NCBI RefSeq assembly: GCF_945859705.1
Contig: NC_079134.1
Span: 159,127,718 to 159,191,717 of the forward strand
Length of the DNA stretch: 64,000 nt
Direction of reading: 5' to 3'
Origin: Episyrphus balteatus
Taxonomy: Eukaryota; Arthropoda; Insecta; Diptera; Syrphidae
The position numbers and the translations under genes are program-made. Under the pieces are notes generated by a model that was given only the letters and a program-made list of their open reading frames with translations, searched no databases and was not told where the DNA came from. Of the stretch, positions 21,492 through 33,570 are shown piece after piece. Every line of letters begins with the position of its first letter. Position 1 is the first letter of the stretch.

Positions 21492-23835
21492 GTACACGCC
21501 ACCATGGAGCAGAAAAACGATACAACCAAAAATATTTGCTTTTCTACGAGATTCTCTAAAAATCCTCGAGCAAATCCGAAGCTACGATAGAAGTATAATT
21601 ATCCTGAGTGATTTTAATGCATATTTGAAGCTCCTGATAACATTTTTTAGACTTATCGACTTTACTGCGGAGGAAAGTGTTGTCATAGCTAGTTCGTGTT
21701 CGCGATTCCCGCATCTCCAATAATCATAATAAAAGTCATGGTTTCAAGATCAACCAAATTGACCATATTGGAATCGACAGTTGATATTCCTTCAGTATTA
21801 TGGTCGTCCTAACGTTTCAGTGAGCCTTACTTTGACTCTGACCCTCTGACTTCACTGGTCTGCAAGGAAATCCTCCTTCAAATAAAACTATACTTTTCTA
21901 AAGGATTTTTGTATGCTGGTTCCGAATTCGAAGTCAGAATTGACCTAGCACGTGACGTTTTTTAGATAATCCCGTTAGAAAATCTCAAAAGCCCATTTTT
22001 GTTGCTGTTTTCGAAGAAATATTTTGGCATAATGTAATCTTTTTCAATTAAAATTGTTACGGTTTATATTTTTATTTTTTTTTTTTTCAAATTCAGTTTC
22101 AATCTTCTCAATATCTCTTTTCTTTTTCGAGATATTTTAATTTAAGTAAGTTTAGTAACTTATCTCTATAAATTAATATATCTTTCTCCCTAGAGCAAAA
22201 TTATACTTTTCAAAAAATTTCGATCAGCTCTGGTTTTTGAGATATAGTAGTTTTTTTGAGATTTTCTTAAAAAAAACTTGATTTTGTGATACTTTAATGC
22301 GAATATCTTAAAATCCTGACGTGATAGAATTTTTTTGTCTTCGGATTCTAACTCAGCACATCAAAAACTATAAGAAAAGTATACTTTTGTTTCTAGGAGA
22401 AAAAAATCTGAAGCTGTACAAAGCAGTTTATCGAATTTTTTAATACAAATAAGATATTTCTAAATAGAAAAATAGTAGGTATATAAAATTACAAAACACG
22501 TACAAATTTTGTTTAATGTATTTAATTATAATTTTCTTTACATATTTGACTTTTTAAATAGAATGGGCATTGATATTTTACATTTTCCTTAATTAAGGTG
22601 CTTTTGTTCATGTAGGATTTACTAAAAAGTGAAGGATTTCGAAATGTCTGTTTTTTTTTGTCAGTCAATATTTTAAAATATGAGTAAACATTAATGTAAA
22701 ACGACATATTTGGTGTCAATCGATTATAAAGAATGAGCTCAATGCGACAAGTTCAAATGAATATAAAAGGGTGATTTTTTAGAAACAACCCACATTTTTC
22801 AAAAATCATTGGTACAAAAATGGTACCAGATTTAAATTCAGGAAAGTCTAATCTTTCATAATATGAAAACATTATTTGAAGGAGAAAGAAAAAGTTAAAT
22901 TTTGCAGACCAGTCAGTGCTATCAAAGTACGGAGGCGGATATCCAGGCCATTAACAACACAAGGAAATACTGAGAGGAATTTAATAGTTAGACGATTTCA
23001 ATTTCAAGCGATTGCAGATCTTTTTCCGATCGCGTCATGAATAACCTTTTAAAAAGTCCTACGCAGCAAGCAGTAAGTAAGGACTAGAGCAGCTCTACAA
23101 ACGAAAAACATCGACTTCTCAGATGGAAAAAGAGGCAGCACTATAGAAAGAAGCGATAGAAGAAATAGAGGGTTAATATTGCAGGAATAAGGTTCTGAGG
23201 TTGTACCTCACGAAGAACTAGGAAACATGCAGTGGAGTTAAAAGCGATGCTGAAAATTTGAAGAAATCACTTCTGCAATTACGATGGCGATGGCAAACTC
23301 CACCAAAAAAACAAATTCACACCAACATACCTCTTCCCGACTTGGGCAAAGTTAAAGAAGTTATTTCCAAACTTGAAGCTGACTGCGCCGTTCTGCTGAG
23401 CTATTAAAACAACAGGGGATGCCTTGGTTGGAACGGAACAGCGTGACGCTTTTGTAAGCATCTAAGCGAAAGCGGCATGAATAGTTTTAACAATCAATGA
23501 GTATATGCTGGCGTCAAAAAGGGCACCCAACACCCACGCGACGTAGAAGTAAAAACGCCAACATTGACAGCCATAACTTCGAGCAACAAAAGGACTTTGT
23601 CTATGCAGGCTACGCTATTAATGCAGATAACAACACCAGGTCTTAAAATAAGCAAAGAATTACTCTTGCCAAGTAAACTTGGGGAAGGGAATTGCCCTCT
23701 CTAGAGCATGAACTTTGATGAAAGGGGATGAAAACTCACTACATTGTTGCGAAAGAAACACTGGAAGCAGATCGGTAAGGATAGAGCTGGATGGAAAAGC
23801 TTATTGGTTGAGGAGAGGTACAGATCCTGATAAAG
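21492..23835 (+). pseudogene. Decayed non-LTR retrotransposon (endonuclease + RT)
   Basis: Frame-shifting stretches match the endonuclease/reverse-transcriptase polyprotein common in insects. The endonuclease part spans 21,492-21,870: VHATMEQKNDTTKN, then LEQIRSYDRSIIILSDFNA (the LGDFNA block), RLIDFTAEESVVIASSC, and NQIDHIGID (the NQIDHVLID block with catalytic Asp/His). The RT part spans 22,884-23,835: LPDLGKVKEVISKLE at 23,333, GDALV near 23,414, EYMLASKR near 23,495, NIDSHNFE near 23,558 and DFVYAGYAINADNNTR at 23,593. The YADD catalytic block that should precede EYMLASKR is missing. Stops and frameshifts are frequent. About 1 kb between the two parts (21,874-22,883) is not polyprotein and looks like a later insertion. 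Confidence 0.85.
21874..22883. mobile_element. Possible 1 kb insert splitting the retrotransposon
   Basis: The endonuclease homology stops at TCCTTCAAATAA (21,874-21,885) and the RT homology resumes just after TTATTTGAAGGA (22,872-22,883), which is its exact 12-base inverse. The DNA between is AT-rich, without a coding frame, and shares words with the edge foldback at 1-540. An inverted-repeat insertion is the simplest reading, but the 12-base ends could be coincidental and no target duplication was verified. Confidence 0.4.
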
Positions 23836-25927
23836 TGAACGAAATGTTTCAGTAAAATTTTCATTTTATGGAATTACGTGAGTTTTCTAAAAACAAAATC
23901 ATGAAGAATTTCCGAATTTTGAAACAAAAAATTATGCGTTTTTATTGAATTGTGTTTTCCGAAATGGTTCTAAGCTTCGAAATTCTTGCAATCAAAGGTT
24001 AATATCACAAAATGTAGAATAAAATGTAATTTTAAACAATTTTTTTTATAATAGCTTTCTTTGACAAGGCGACAAGGTTATTGGACTTTTACTGATTTTA
24101 TAAAAAAAAAAAAAAAATCTGAAAAACATGCGGTTAACACTCAAATAATAAATTTTCAACTTCAAACGATGTAATTGGCATGATTTATTTCCAGCTGAGC
24201 TAAGTGTTAGAAAACCGCATCAGTCATGAACACCAACGCAAATCAATATTTAATTTTACGATTACACAATTACACACATGCCTCATGGAATATAATACAT
24301 AAAAAGCAGAAAAAACCAAAAGGACCTTATAGAAATTGTAAATTTATATTTTTCCTTTGTTTTTTGTTCCTCTTTTCCCTACAATCAATGATTATTTTTC
24401 TTCTTCTTCTTTTACACTGTCTGGAAGTATTAAAACGGTTGATTATATCTATTAGCTCAGACCATACAAATAAGGACAATCCCAGACACATGGACCATTT
24501 GCTTTAATGAGCAATGTGAACGTCATTAATTTTTTTTTCCTTTTTTTTTTGCCATATCCTGTGTCGAGAATCAAAAGCAAAAATATCATCATGAGTTGGT
24601 TACGAGAGTATACATATAAATAGCGTACAAGTGTGTATATACGGGTGAATTATTCAACTATTCATATATAGGTACCAGTAGGAACTGCAACTGTACTTAA
24701 ATTTCATAGTTTAATGGAATGGTTGGTATTGGTTATGTGGAAGAAGAAAGAAGAATATAAAAATTGTTGGAATACAATAAAAAAGGAATCTCTGCTTTGG
24801 TTAAGTACCACACATTCATGCACGCAAAAATGGAATAATTTTTAACGAACAATTGTACTTTTGGTTTATAGTTGAAAACTGCATGTAGTTTTGAGTTTTT
24901 TTCTTTTCCAGATTGAGAGTGCTATAGAATCATTTCAAGGAAATTGAAATTGGAACATTAACTTAATGTTATTTGCTTCGTTTACAATAATTTCAAGAAT
25001 AGAGTTTTTAGAAAATTGGGGAAATTGAATTTTTGTATTGCATAGTTCTGGGATGACAGTCATTTTGATAAACTGGTCATAGTCAAATCTTATTAAGGAG
25101 ACTAAGCAGTATTTCTTAGCCTTTTTTGCATGATTCTATCTCATCAGTTATTAAATATGATCCTTAGGCTACGTTGACCTACTTAAATTTTTCTGCGTGG
25201 GAAATTTCTTTCGAAAATTTCAGAAAACTGTGATAAAATGATGAACTGTACGTTATCTTCTTCTAAGTTGACTAGTTGAGTAAGTTTACTCAGAAAAAGG
25301 ATCTCCTAACATCTCGAGAAAATTAAATCTTTGTTTTTCCTAAGTTTTAAGGATTCATTGAGGGCACACGATTTTTAACATTATTAAATCGGATTATCAA
25401 TGGACAAAAATGATGAAAAAAATGTTGGTATTCGTTCTTGTTGATTCTCATAAATAAGTGTACCCTTCGTAGAAAAAGAAAATGCTTTGATTTTTGTTTT
25501 CAAAGTTGTCAAATACAGAATTTCTGTGCCCGGGTCAAGAATGCATTGAATTTGTTTATGTCGAATGTCGAAAGTAGCAATGTTCTCCGCGACGGTTCGT
25601 TTCCCAGCCACCTCCTTAAAAAGTTTTCATAGCTACTGCCTTTTGCGAGGAATGGACAAAGCCTCCACGCGTATCATAGTAAAGTGTATCCTTGATTAGA
25701 TCTGCTCAAGAAGATTAAAGAATCGAAATATCGAAAAACTCATGGCGCAGAACAGTCAAGAAAAATTTGGCGCATGTTGGGAAGAACTGGAGGAAGCTGA
25801 ATTACAAACATCTCATGTCCAAAACTGTACACGATGGTGCGCAGGTGTAGGTGATTTCCAATGTAACCGAGGGATAACCTTGGTAGGCATAATGCAATTT
25901 TGAAAATATTAGTTAAAGGCTTTTTAC
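23836..25927. other. No gene recognised
   Basis: Mostly AT-rich. A more balanced stretch at about 25,530-25,900 could be a very old transposon or unique DNA; its frames on both strands (25,384-25,937) carry no motif I recognise. Confidence 0.4.
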
Positions 25928-26235
25928 CGACTTCCAAAAAGGAGGAGGTATTTTCTTTATTTTTATGTTTGTCACCTCATAACTTTGGACTGAGTCAACC
26001 AATTTTGATAATTCTTTTTGTTTTGGAAATCTGGGGCCTGCAGTGTGGTCTTATTTCAATTTCGTTCAGTTCTGGAAACTATGAGAAAAACCTTACCTTG
26101 AGGTAGTTCAAGATTTTATGTACCGTAAGTTTCCACCAAAACTTCTTAAACCAAGATTAACGACTATTTTCGTAACGTTACAAATGTCTTTCCTGATGGC
26201 GTAGATAGAGGCTTGCATTTTTTCAAAAGTCGGTA
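25928..26235. repeat. CCGACTTCC-type dispersed insect repeat, copy 2
   Basis: It starts CCGACTTCCAAAAAGGAGG and ends AAAAGTCGGT, with the same CACCTCATAACTTTGGACTG interior as the copy at 6,958. It is about 100 bases longer, the extra sequence lying in the right half. The 68-codon frame at 25,900-26,106 is a by-product. Confidence 0.75.
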
Positions 26236-29100
26236 AGAACCAAATCAACCCAACATATCACAACACAAATCATCATAAGACAACTCATCATGAACAAATC
26301 ATGATAAAGGTCATCAAAAGATTTCCATTGGAACAAATTAATTTCCAGTTCATCTTTTGGGAAGGGGTACTCTCTGATTGGTTTTGTTTTTATTGTTTAA
26401 CTCTATGAAATGTATCTTATGATGAACTGTCTTCTCATGAGTTGTTCATGAGAACTTGTGCAGAAATTAATTAAGTTTAAACCCTTTGGTTTTTTTTAAA
26501 AAGAAAATCTGCTTGTGATACAGTCCTAAAAGTTTTAACTTAGTCCTAGAATGAGAATACAAAATGATCGAAACTTTGCCCATAAAGTGCAAAATTGGAC
26601 AAATCTGGACAGAAATCAATTTAGAAAAAGGAGTTGGGGTACCAGTCGCAATTCAAATCCAATTCAGTTCGCTGAATATACAACAATTTTGGATCTCTTG
26701 AAAAATAGTTCCAAGTCTTATGGACTTACTGATCTGAATTGTTGCATTTGAACATTTTCTAAACAAAAATCCTATTAAAACCCCAAGACTTCTCAAAGTT
26801 CACTTCATAAAAGTTACTTTAGTTAAAAGTTCTTCTATTTGTAGAATTTTTGCACAAAAATGAAATCCTAAGTTTTTTTTTGTGAAATACAGAAAAGTAT
26901 TTTCTGAAGAATCACACAAATAAAAGAATTCTATTAAAAATAGTAAGTAACCGAAAAAGAAGAAAAATTTCAAAGAACTATGAGCCCGAGGGAAAGTCCT
27001 CCTATTACATTTACAAAAAGTATCCCTATCCCACGCATTTCAGAAAACATGGTTATAACAGTATTACATAGGTATACGAAAAAAGTCAAACAATATGAAG
27101 CCAAAAAGTCCAACGGAATTCCTTAAAAAAAATTCCCAATATTGAAAATATTTTTTTTTTCTTTCAATAAAATTGCACTTCAAATTCATCAATCAATCAT
27201 AAATAAGAGTTGGGTTATAATAAATTTACATCCATTAATTTAAACCTCAATGGTTTTTGGTTATTCATAAATTTTTCTTCATGAAAATTTGTATAGGTAC
27301 AAAAAAAAGTTAAAGCTAAGTTGAAAGACCACAAGAGCCAGTTTTGAAGTAATAAAGGCAAACACACAATACCAGACAAACAGACACACGCGCACTAATG
27401 CAGACAAAAATATATTTTTGCATCTCTCAACATGAAAGTTTGTCAGTGTGTGTGTGTGTTAGAGTTTTTTTTTTTTAGCAAATTAGTGTAAACCCTGCAG
27501 CAAGGAACAAAAGAACTCTTTTGTTTGAACCTTTTTTGATACCAAACAAAAACAGTTCATTGTCAAAAAACTTAGTGTTCTACTGTTGAACTCTTTTCAA
27601 AACCTTTTTTCTATTATAATTTTCTCAGCTCTCTCTCTTTTAGGATATCTAAGAATATTTTATTAAAGGTTCTAAAAGTAACACAGGAACTGCAGTATTT
27701 ATCCTAAAAATATACCAACATTCCCCCTAGAAACAAAGATGTAATGTTGGTATACAGAAACTGCAAAAATTTGAGGTCCTTATTAAGTCTTTCATCTATC
27801 AAGACTTCAAAATAAAAGACCATGTTTTTCTTTCACAAAAAACATCCAAACAAACAAAAAAAAGTCTTGCCCACAACCTCATCCCCCAGACACTTTAAAG
27901 TGTTAATTTAAAAAAATAAATACAAAAAACTTTATAGTGGTCATTCCCATTTAACATAAAAAATTCAAAAATAAAAAAAAAATTTTAAATTAAGTTTTCT
28001 GCAACCACATTTTATTGATTTTCAGAAATGCATACAGCCAGAGCTATACAAAAAAAAAAAAAAAGTCTGTCACACTACTGGCTTTATGTACACAGCACAG
28101 AGGTGAGTAAAAAATTTTTAAATGCAAGAAAAAATACTCCTCATCGAAGTATAACACTGCGTCTAGGTACACACCAAAATGGCAAAAGATTGTATTTTAA
28201 CATTATTTTTGTATCCTTTTATCCTTTCAAACAGGAAACAAACAAAAAATCCCAAAAATTCTTCACTTCAATACGATATTTAGGATATTTTTTTTTTTTC
28301 AACACACTCAACAAAAATTATATATACACAAGTTTGGGGTACGAAATTTTTGTTTTCACATTTTTTTTTTAAGATTTCATTTTGGATTTTTAGAACTTTT
28401 TTTTAAAAAACCGGCATTCGATTCACACTCGTTTACAGATTTTTCAAAAATTGTTTGATTTGATTTTCGAACAACGAGAAATAAAAACACAAACAAAAAA
28501 AGGGCTGACTATAAAACAGGGATATATATATATATTTTTTTTTGTTGTATTTAGAAGAAAATTAGAACGCGATTGCAAAAAGAAAGAGGGCGACTGGCTC
28601 GGTTTTTTTTGTGGTTCATTTTACAAAGCGTACCCCGTAAGGACTATTGAAGAATCCTTTGAATAAAATTCAACCAACCAACCATCCAAAAACTGGGGAT
28701 GCTATAAAAATATATTTTTGTGTGTGACTTTTTCCACTCTCTCTCTCTCGTATAGTTTCGTTCCAATTATATCCTCGCTCTTAATGCAGGGAGAGAGAGG
28801 ATTCAAAAGAGAGAGCTTACATTTTGAGCTTTTTTTTTTGTTCCTTGAACACAATGAACACCCAGAAGCCTTTAGGCTTCTTCACAATGTGACAAAAAAT
28901 CATACCCAAAAACACACGAGCCCTAAATCTATCTATCACCTTCACCATACCAAAAGAAAGACCCGACCTAGAGGGAGGACACGACACACGATATGGAAGA
29001 ACAAAAAATTACAATATTTTTCAATTGTTTAGAACTTTTGCCATAAAAATATAAATTTGTATCTATGGCGAGGCCTGGTGAAAGCTTTTTCTTTCTATCA
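26236..29100. other. AT-rich DNA, no gene recognised
   Basis: A (GT)n run near 27,446-27,462, CT/GA-rich tracts at 28,735-28,810 and many A/T runs. The 114-codon and 104-codon frames at 28,028-28,372 and 28,718-29,032 have composition biased by the tracts and no motif; I do not accept them as genes. Confidence 0.45.
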
Positions 29101-29929
29101 TTTTTTTTTCTGTTTAAATGAATAGAGTAAAACCGTTATAAAGTTAAGTGAGTGATGAACGAAGGAATATAACCTCGTTACAGTGTTTTTATTTGAGACA
29201 CACTTTTTTTTTGAGAGAGGGGTGGAAAGAGGGGGGTGGTTGGGGGGTTGATTTGCATAAGTTTTGTGGTGATCTATTTGCTGAAAGTTGAATGTGCTAT
29301 CGACCCTAAAAAATATTGTACAAGAGATAGAGTGATAGTTATGGTATAGGCACTATATGAATATAATGAAAAGTGTGTGGGTGCTGTTGGATAACTGCAT
29401 AATGAAACGAACAATGAGCAAAAGACAATTTATCATGGAAATTATGTCCTACAGCGATACATAGTTGTTGGCGGTTAGTGGTAGAAGTTGCTATTGTTCT
29501 TTCAACATCCTACTTTTTTATATCCTACTTGACCGCCATTAATTAGCTAATTGAAAGAAAAACAAAAAAAATCAAAGTAAGAGAGTAAAACAGAGATGAA
29601 TTTTTCACGCGCCATTTTTATTTATTTTTTCGTATAGAAACTTCCTCTTCTGCGAATGTTGAAAGTTGTGAGATGGTGGAGTTTGTAGCGAGTGCAGCTA
29701 CCGGATGAGTTCATTTTAAAGGTCGATGATGGTGATAGGATTCCAAGGAGCACTTTGAGTAGACAGGGTTGTTATACGGTGGAGTATTGAGGATTAAATT
29801 TTGTAAATACATCTGAGAGGGACGACTATCAAACTCCGAAACTACCCAACTCCATAACTAAAATAAAATCATTTTGTGCAAAAATTAAAATGTTAATCAA
29901 GTTTTGATCTTTGAAACATAGTGGATTTG
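29101..29929. other. More balanced, apparently unique stretch
   Basis: A G-rich run (29,216-29,250) is followed by sequence of ordinary complexity with no repeat end. ATTAATTAGCTAATTG at 29,538-29,553 is a palindromic pair of homeodomain-type TAAT cores. This may be non-coding regulatory DNA, but nothing beyond the motif supports that. Confidence 0.25.
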
Positions 29930-30175
29930 ATTTCAGTGTTTAGACCTACTGTAACAAATTCTTGATTGGTTATAAAAAAAATCTTTCAAAACAGACGTAT
30001 TTTGGCAAAGATAAAGCCATTTAAGGGAATGGAAAGCAAAAATCATAAAAACCGTCATAACTCGAAAACGGGACGAAAACGAGAAAATTACCTCTTGAGT
30101 TTTTCGACTTAAAATGACCTCAGGAATGCATGGTTTTCGTTTGGGGCGGTGACTGTGGGACACCCTGTATAATAA
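29930..30175. repeat. Transposon end with GGACACCCTGTATA terminus
   Basis: The sequence AAAACCGTCATAACTCGAAA and the terminal GTGGGACACCCTGTATAA are typical of a dispersed arthropod repeat family ending in CAGGGTGTCCC on the other strand. Only this end was found; it abuts the next element at 30,219. Confidence 0.5.
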
Positions 30176-30218
30176 GTGTTCAATAAAAATATAGTTAAAT
30201 CGTTATTGCTAAATAATC

Positions 30219-31850
30219 CATCACTCAAAAAATTTATTAGTAAAACGGCTACGAATGGCAATCGTAACAAAAATATTCGTGCATTGTACTCATATTCGTA
30301 AAATACACGCAGTATTCGTGCAGTAGAAAATTTACGAATGCATTAGTAAAATTTTACGAATAACTGTAGTAATATCCACGAATTTATTCGTTCAATGTAC
30401 TAATTTTATTCGTAAACAAAAATTAAACAACTTTTATTAGTACATTGTACGAATTATTGCGTACATATAACTAATAAAATAACATTCGTAAATTCTTCGT
30501 ACGAATGCATTCGTAATTTCTTGCATTGTATTCGTAGTATTTACTAATAAATTCGTACTATTTACTAAGTAAATACTAATATTCGTAGAGAAATTTATTC
30601 GTAAGGTGCCTGTACGCATTATTCGTAGAATATACGAATAATTCGTTGATTTTTAAACCGAAATATCCGTTATTTCCGTTATTTGTTAAACGTTTTCCAT
30701 TCCTAAATACCATACAAAATGTTAGTTGGAATACGCGCGTCGTCGATGGCAGAACATTTATATTAAATGGAAAATATAATTTCATAAAATAAATATATTT
30801 AAGAAATACAGAGTTTGTAAAAATAGTTTACTTTCGTTCAGTTTCGAAAAAGTGCTTGTAGTTAAGCAGTGGTGTAAATCATTGTTTAACGTAAATTTTA
30901 CTATCTATACATGAAGTATTTACAAAACCGAGGAACGACTGAACAACTACAATTACAACAAAAACCAGGTGAGTAATTTTTGTTTAAAATTTATTAAATC
31001 ATTATACTTTATGGCATAGGTGTATGAAACGCAAGTGTTATAATAACATAATATACAGGTTATTTCATTAATCATAACTTATTTTCTGACTTTTCGTTTT
31101 AGAATATTCTTTCAAGATTGGCATAGGGAATTTATCAACAATCAGCTTTACCAATGGCAAATGGCGGCCCATATCACTTCAAAGTTACTGGTGCTTTTCT
31201 AAAAATATTTATTGTAAGTATAGACATTTTTTCGAGCAATTTTCAATGTTAATTGTTTGTATATTTTCAGTGGCCTTCCATAACACAGAATATGAACACC
31301 GTGGAATATATGTGGTATAATATTCAAGATCAAAAAAACCTTCATTATATTTTTATAAATGTGAAAAATTAATGCAATATATTTTTATAGTTTGAAGTAC
31401 CTACAGTTTTGCTTGGGTAATTATTTCAACAATTCATATTTCAGGAAATTTCAAGAACAAAATTCAATGGCTGAAAGTTCTACAATGAATAACATTCGTA
31501 CAATATACGAATAGCACTGTATAATGTACGAATTATTAGTAAAGCCATTCGTAAATATTACAATGCTATTCGTACAATATACGAATACTACTGTAAAATG
31601 TACGAATGAATCAGAAAAGCATTAGTAAATACTACAAATTATTCGTACAATCTACGAATGGGAATGTAAATCTACTAATAGTATTCGTACAATATACGCA
31701 TGATTTTCTACGAATACTAATAAAATATTGGTAAAAGTACTAATAAACGTGCATTTTACGAATAATATTCGTGGCTGAAAACCACGAATAAAATTCGTAG
31801 AATGTACGCAGTTATTAGTACTATTTACACATGAAATTTTTTGAGTGATG
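30219..31850. mobile_element. 1.63 kb TIR element with ATTCGTA-packed ends
   Basis: The ends are exact inverted repeats (CATCACTCAAAAAATTT, 17 bases). Inside each end, at about 30,240-30,650 and 31,490-31,830, the motif ATTCGTA/TACGAAT and close variants occur about thirty times in both orientations, often as ATTCGTA next to ATATACGAAT. The centre (about 30,660-31,480) lacks the motif and holds the candidate spliced gene described separately. Motif-dense subterminal zones in DNA transposons usually bind transposase. No transposase homology and no convincing target duplication were found, so the superfamily is unknown. Confidence 0.8.
30911..31320 (+). CDS. Candidate three-exon 72-residue gene inside a transposon
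   Basis: Exons 30,911-30,968, 31,103-31,213 and 31,271-31,320 join into one open frame of 72 codons plus stop. The splice sites are CCAG|GTGAGT, a pyrimidine-rich TTTTCGTTTTAG, ATT|GTAAGT and ATATTTTCAG, all near consensus, and both introns are short (134 and 57 bases) as in insects. Retaining intron 1 gives an early stop. The product starts MKYLQNRGTTEQLQLQQKP, has a central WRPISLQSYWCFSKN, and ends HRGIYVV; it shows no signal peptide, membrane segment or family I recognise. It fills the motif-free centre of the element, so it could be an accessory protein, a remnant of a transposase gene, a captured host exon set, or chance. The start codon is the first in frame but the true 5' end is unknown. 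Confidence 0.35.
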
Positions 31851-32436
31851 GGATCTATGAAAGCTATTGATGGGAACTCAGAAATAGTCAATGAATACGA
31901 AACCGAATTGACAGGGCTTAACGAGAACGGGACATAATGATACTTGGCACAGGTGTATCGATGCAAAGTTCAGCCTTTCATGTTTCCACTGACAAACTCG
32001 TTTCAGGCCCTGCACATCGTGGCTCCTTTCTGGTTTTACGATGCTTAATGTACGCTGGAACTTAAGCTATCAGGCGACTGCTACCTTGATAGTAAAAATT
32101 CACCATCTCAACACAGTGCTTAAAATAACAGCCCCAATAACTGTTATCTAACATCTATCACGTAGACGGATGCTGCCTTGGGCGATATTTACAATTCAGC
32201 GTCCTTACCATGTCAAAGCTATACCATGTTTAAAAAATTGGAAAATAATTTAATTTCCAATATGTGTGAAATAACTTTTTTCGATAATCGCTTTGGTTAA
32301 AAATGAGACGTTCAGAATAATAATGGGTCAAGTCCATTTGAAATTTGTTTATTATACAGAACTTTGAGAAAACGAACTTAAAAAAAAAAATGATTCACAG
32401 ATACCTCCGAAATTTCTTTCTTTGATTCTACTATAA
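31851..32436. other. No gene recognised
   Basis: From 31,852 to about 32,230 the base composition is balanced and no repeat end is apparent; it may be unique DNA or an old, unrecognisable transposon. Confidence 0.35.
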
Positions 32437-32720
32437 CCCTCTGTAGGCACACCTCTTTTTTGTGACGTGATAGGCACACGGGTGCGAATTTGGTTTATAC
32501 TTTTTCATGTCGCTGGAACTTTTTTCGGTCACAATATTTTAAAGAGAATCAAATATGAAATTGATGTAGAATATTCCGAGGAATTCGAATATTGTATTCA
32601 CAATTCCGAAATAAAATATTTTCACCCTTATAAAGAGCCTTTTTTGTGAACACTTTTTTGAAAAATCGTAATTTTTTTATTTTTGTCCTGCCAAATTCGC
32701 ACCCGTGTGCCGACAGAGGG
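32437..32720. mobile_element. 284 bp piggyBac-like MITE
   Basis: The left end starts CCCTCTGTAGGCACAC and the right end, on the other strand, CCCTCTGTCGGCACAC. Next to it CGGGTGCGAATTTGG pairs with CCAAATTCGCACCCG. The element is flanked by the 4-base direct repeat ATAA (32,433-32,436 and 32,721-32,724). CCC..GGG ends with a 4-base AT duplication suggest a piggyBac relative, whose usual target is TTAA; ATAA would be a variant or a mutated site. Two overlapping small frames are by-products. Confidence 0.65.
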
Positions 32721-32999
32721 ATAAAGTTAAAACGAAACACTTAATCTTTAAGACCTTAAAACATCCAACTTGTAGAGAGGTGGATTTAACCTGAACGCCT
32801 CAAATATATGTTGGCTTTTTTCAAACGCATCAAAGTGTGATTTGCTTGTTTTCTTGTATTTGTCATTATCTCCTTTTATTTGAATTTTCTTTTTGAAAAA
32901 TAAATTGTAGCAAAAGTTTTAGACATTTGTATTACCTTCATTTAAAACTACAACGGTTAAGATTCTTTAAAAGCTGAAAAAGAATAGGTATCATGGTTA

Positions 33000-33570
33000 A
33001 AAGTGTGTTTTTTTTTTAGAAACAAAAATTGATGGGTTAATCTTACCCTAATGAAATTTCCCCTTAACGTAACATTTGGGTTAAAAACCAAGAAAAGATA
33101 CTTCATAAAATAGTTTTGGGCAAAAGTTTGTTTTTTGCAAAAAGGTAGTAAATTCTGTAATAAGACCCAAAAAGCCATTTTTTTAAAAGGAAACCTAAAG
33201 TAGGTACTCATTTCTTAATAAGTTCTGTTTTTTGATGAAAAAGGTATTTTTTTTAATATCATTATTAACATTTACTCCAATCAAACTTTAATTTTAATTT
33301 TCGACTTTCGCCAAAAATTTCGTATTCAAAACCTTTTTTATAGATTTAATACAAATCAAACTTTCAAAAAATTAAATTTTTTGATGTTTTAATAGAATTT
33401 TCTGAAAATTGTATTTTTAGAAAATCATTTTTTGATGACGGGACCTTTAATTTTTTGTAATTTTAGTTTTAATTACTACAAAATGACATACCGAATAAAT
33501 TTAAAGTTTTTTTTTTCAAAAATTTGCAACAACGATTCTGAATCTTTTATTCCAAAAATGCATCTTCATA
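33000..33570. repeat. Fragments of two dispersed repeats
   Basis: The part at about 33,020-33,190 (AACCAAGAAAAGA, CATAAAATAGTTTT, GTAAATTCTGTAATAAG) is shared in order with about 52,312-52,420. The part at 33,430-33,540 (ACGGGACCTTTAAT and ACTACAAAATGACATACC) matches about 50,860-50,960 (ACGGGACATTGAAT and TCTACAAAATGGCTTACC). Both are truncated copies without identified ends. Confidence 0.5.

Noticed and set aside
28028..28372. 114-codon open frame
   Set aside because: Contains translated poly-A and poly-T tracts and has no motif.
29538..29553. Homeodomain-bound enhancer
   Set aside because: A palindromic TAAT pair is expected by chance in DNA this AT-rich; no further evidence.
16394..30172. 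CAGGGTGTCCC and GGACACCCTGTATA as the two ends of one element
   Set aside because: They are nearly 14 kb apart with other elements and the host exon between; more likely solitary ends of separate copies.
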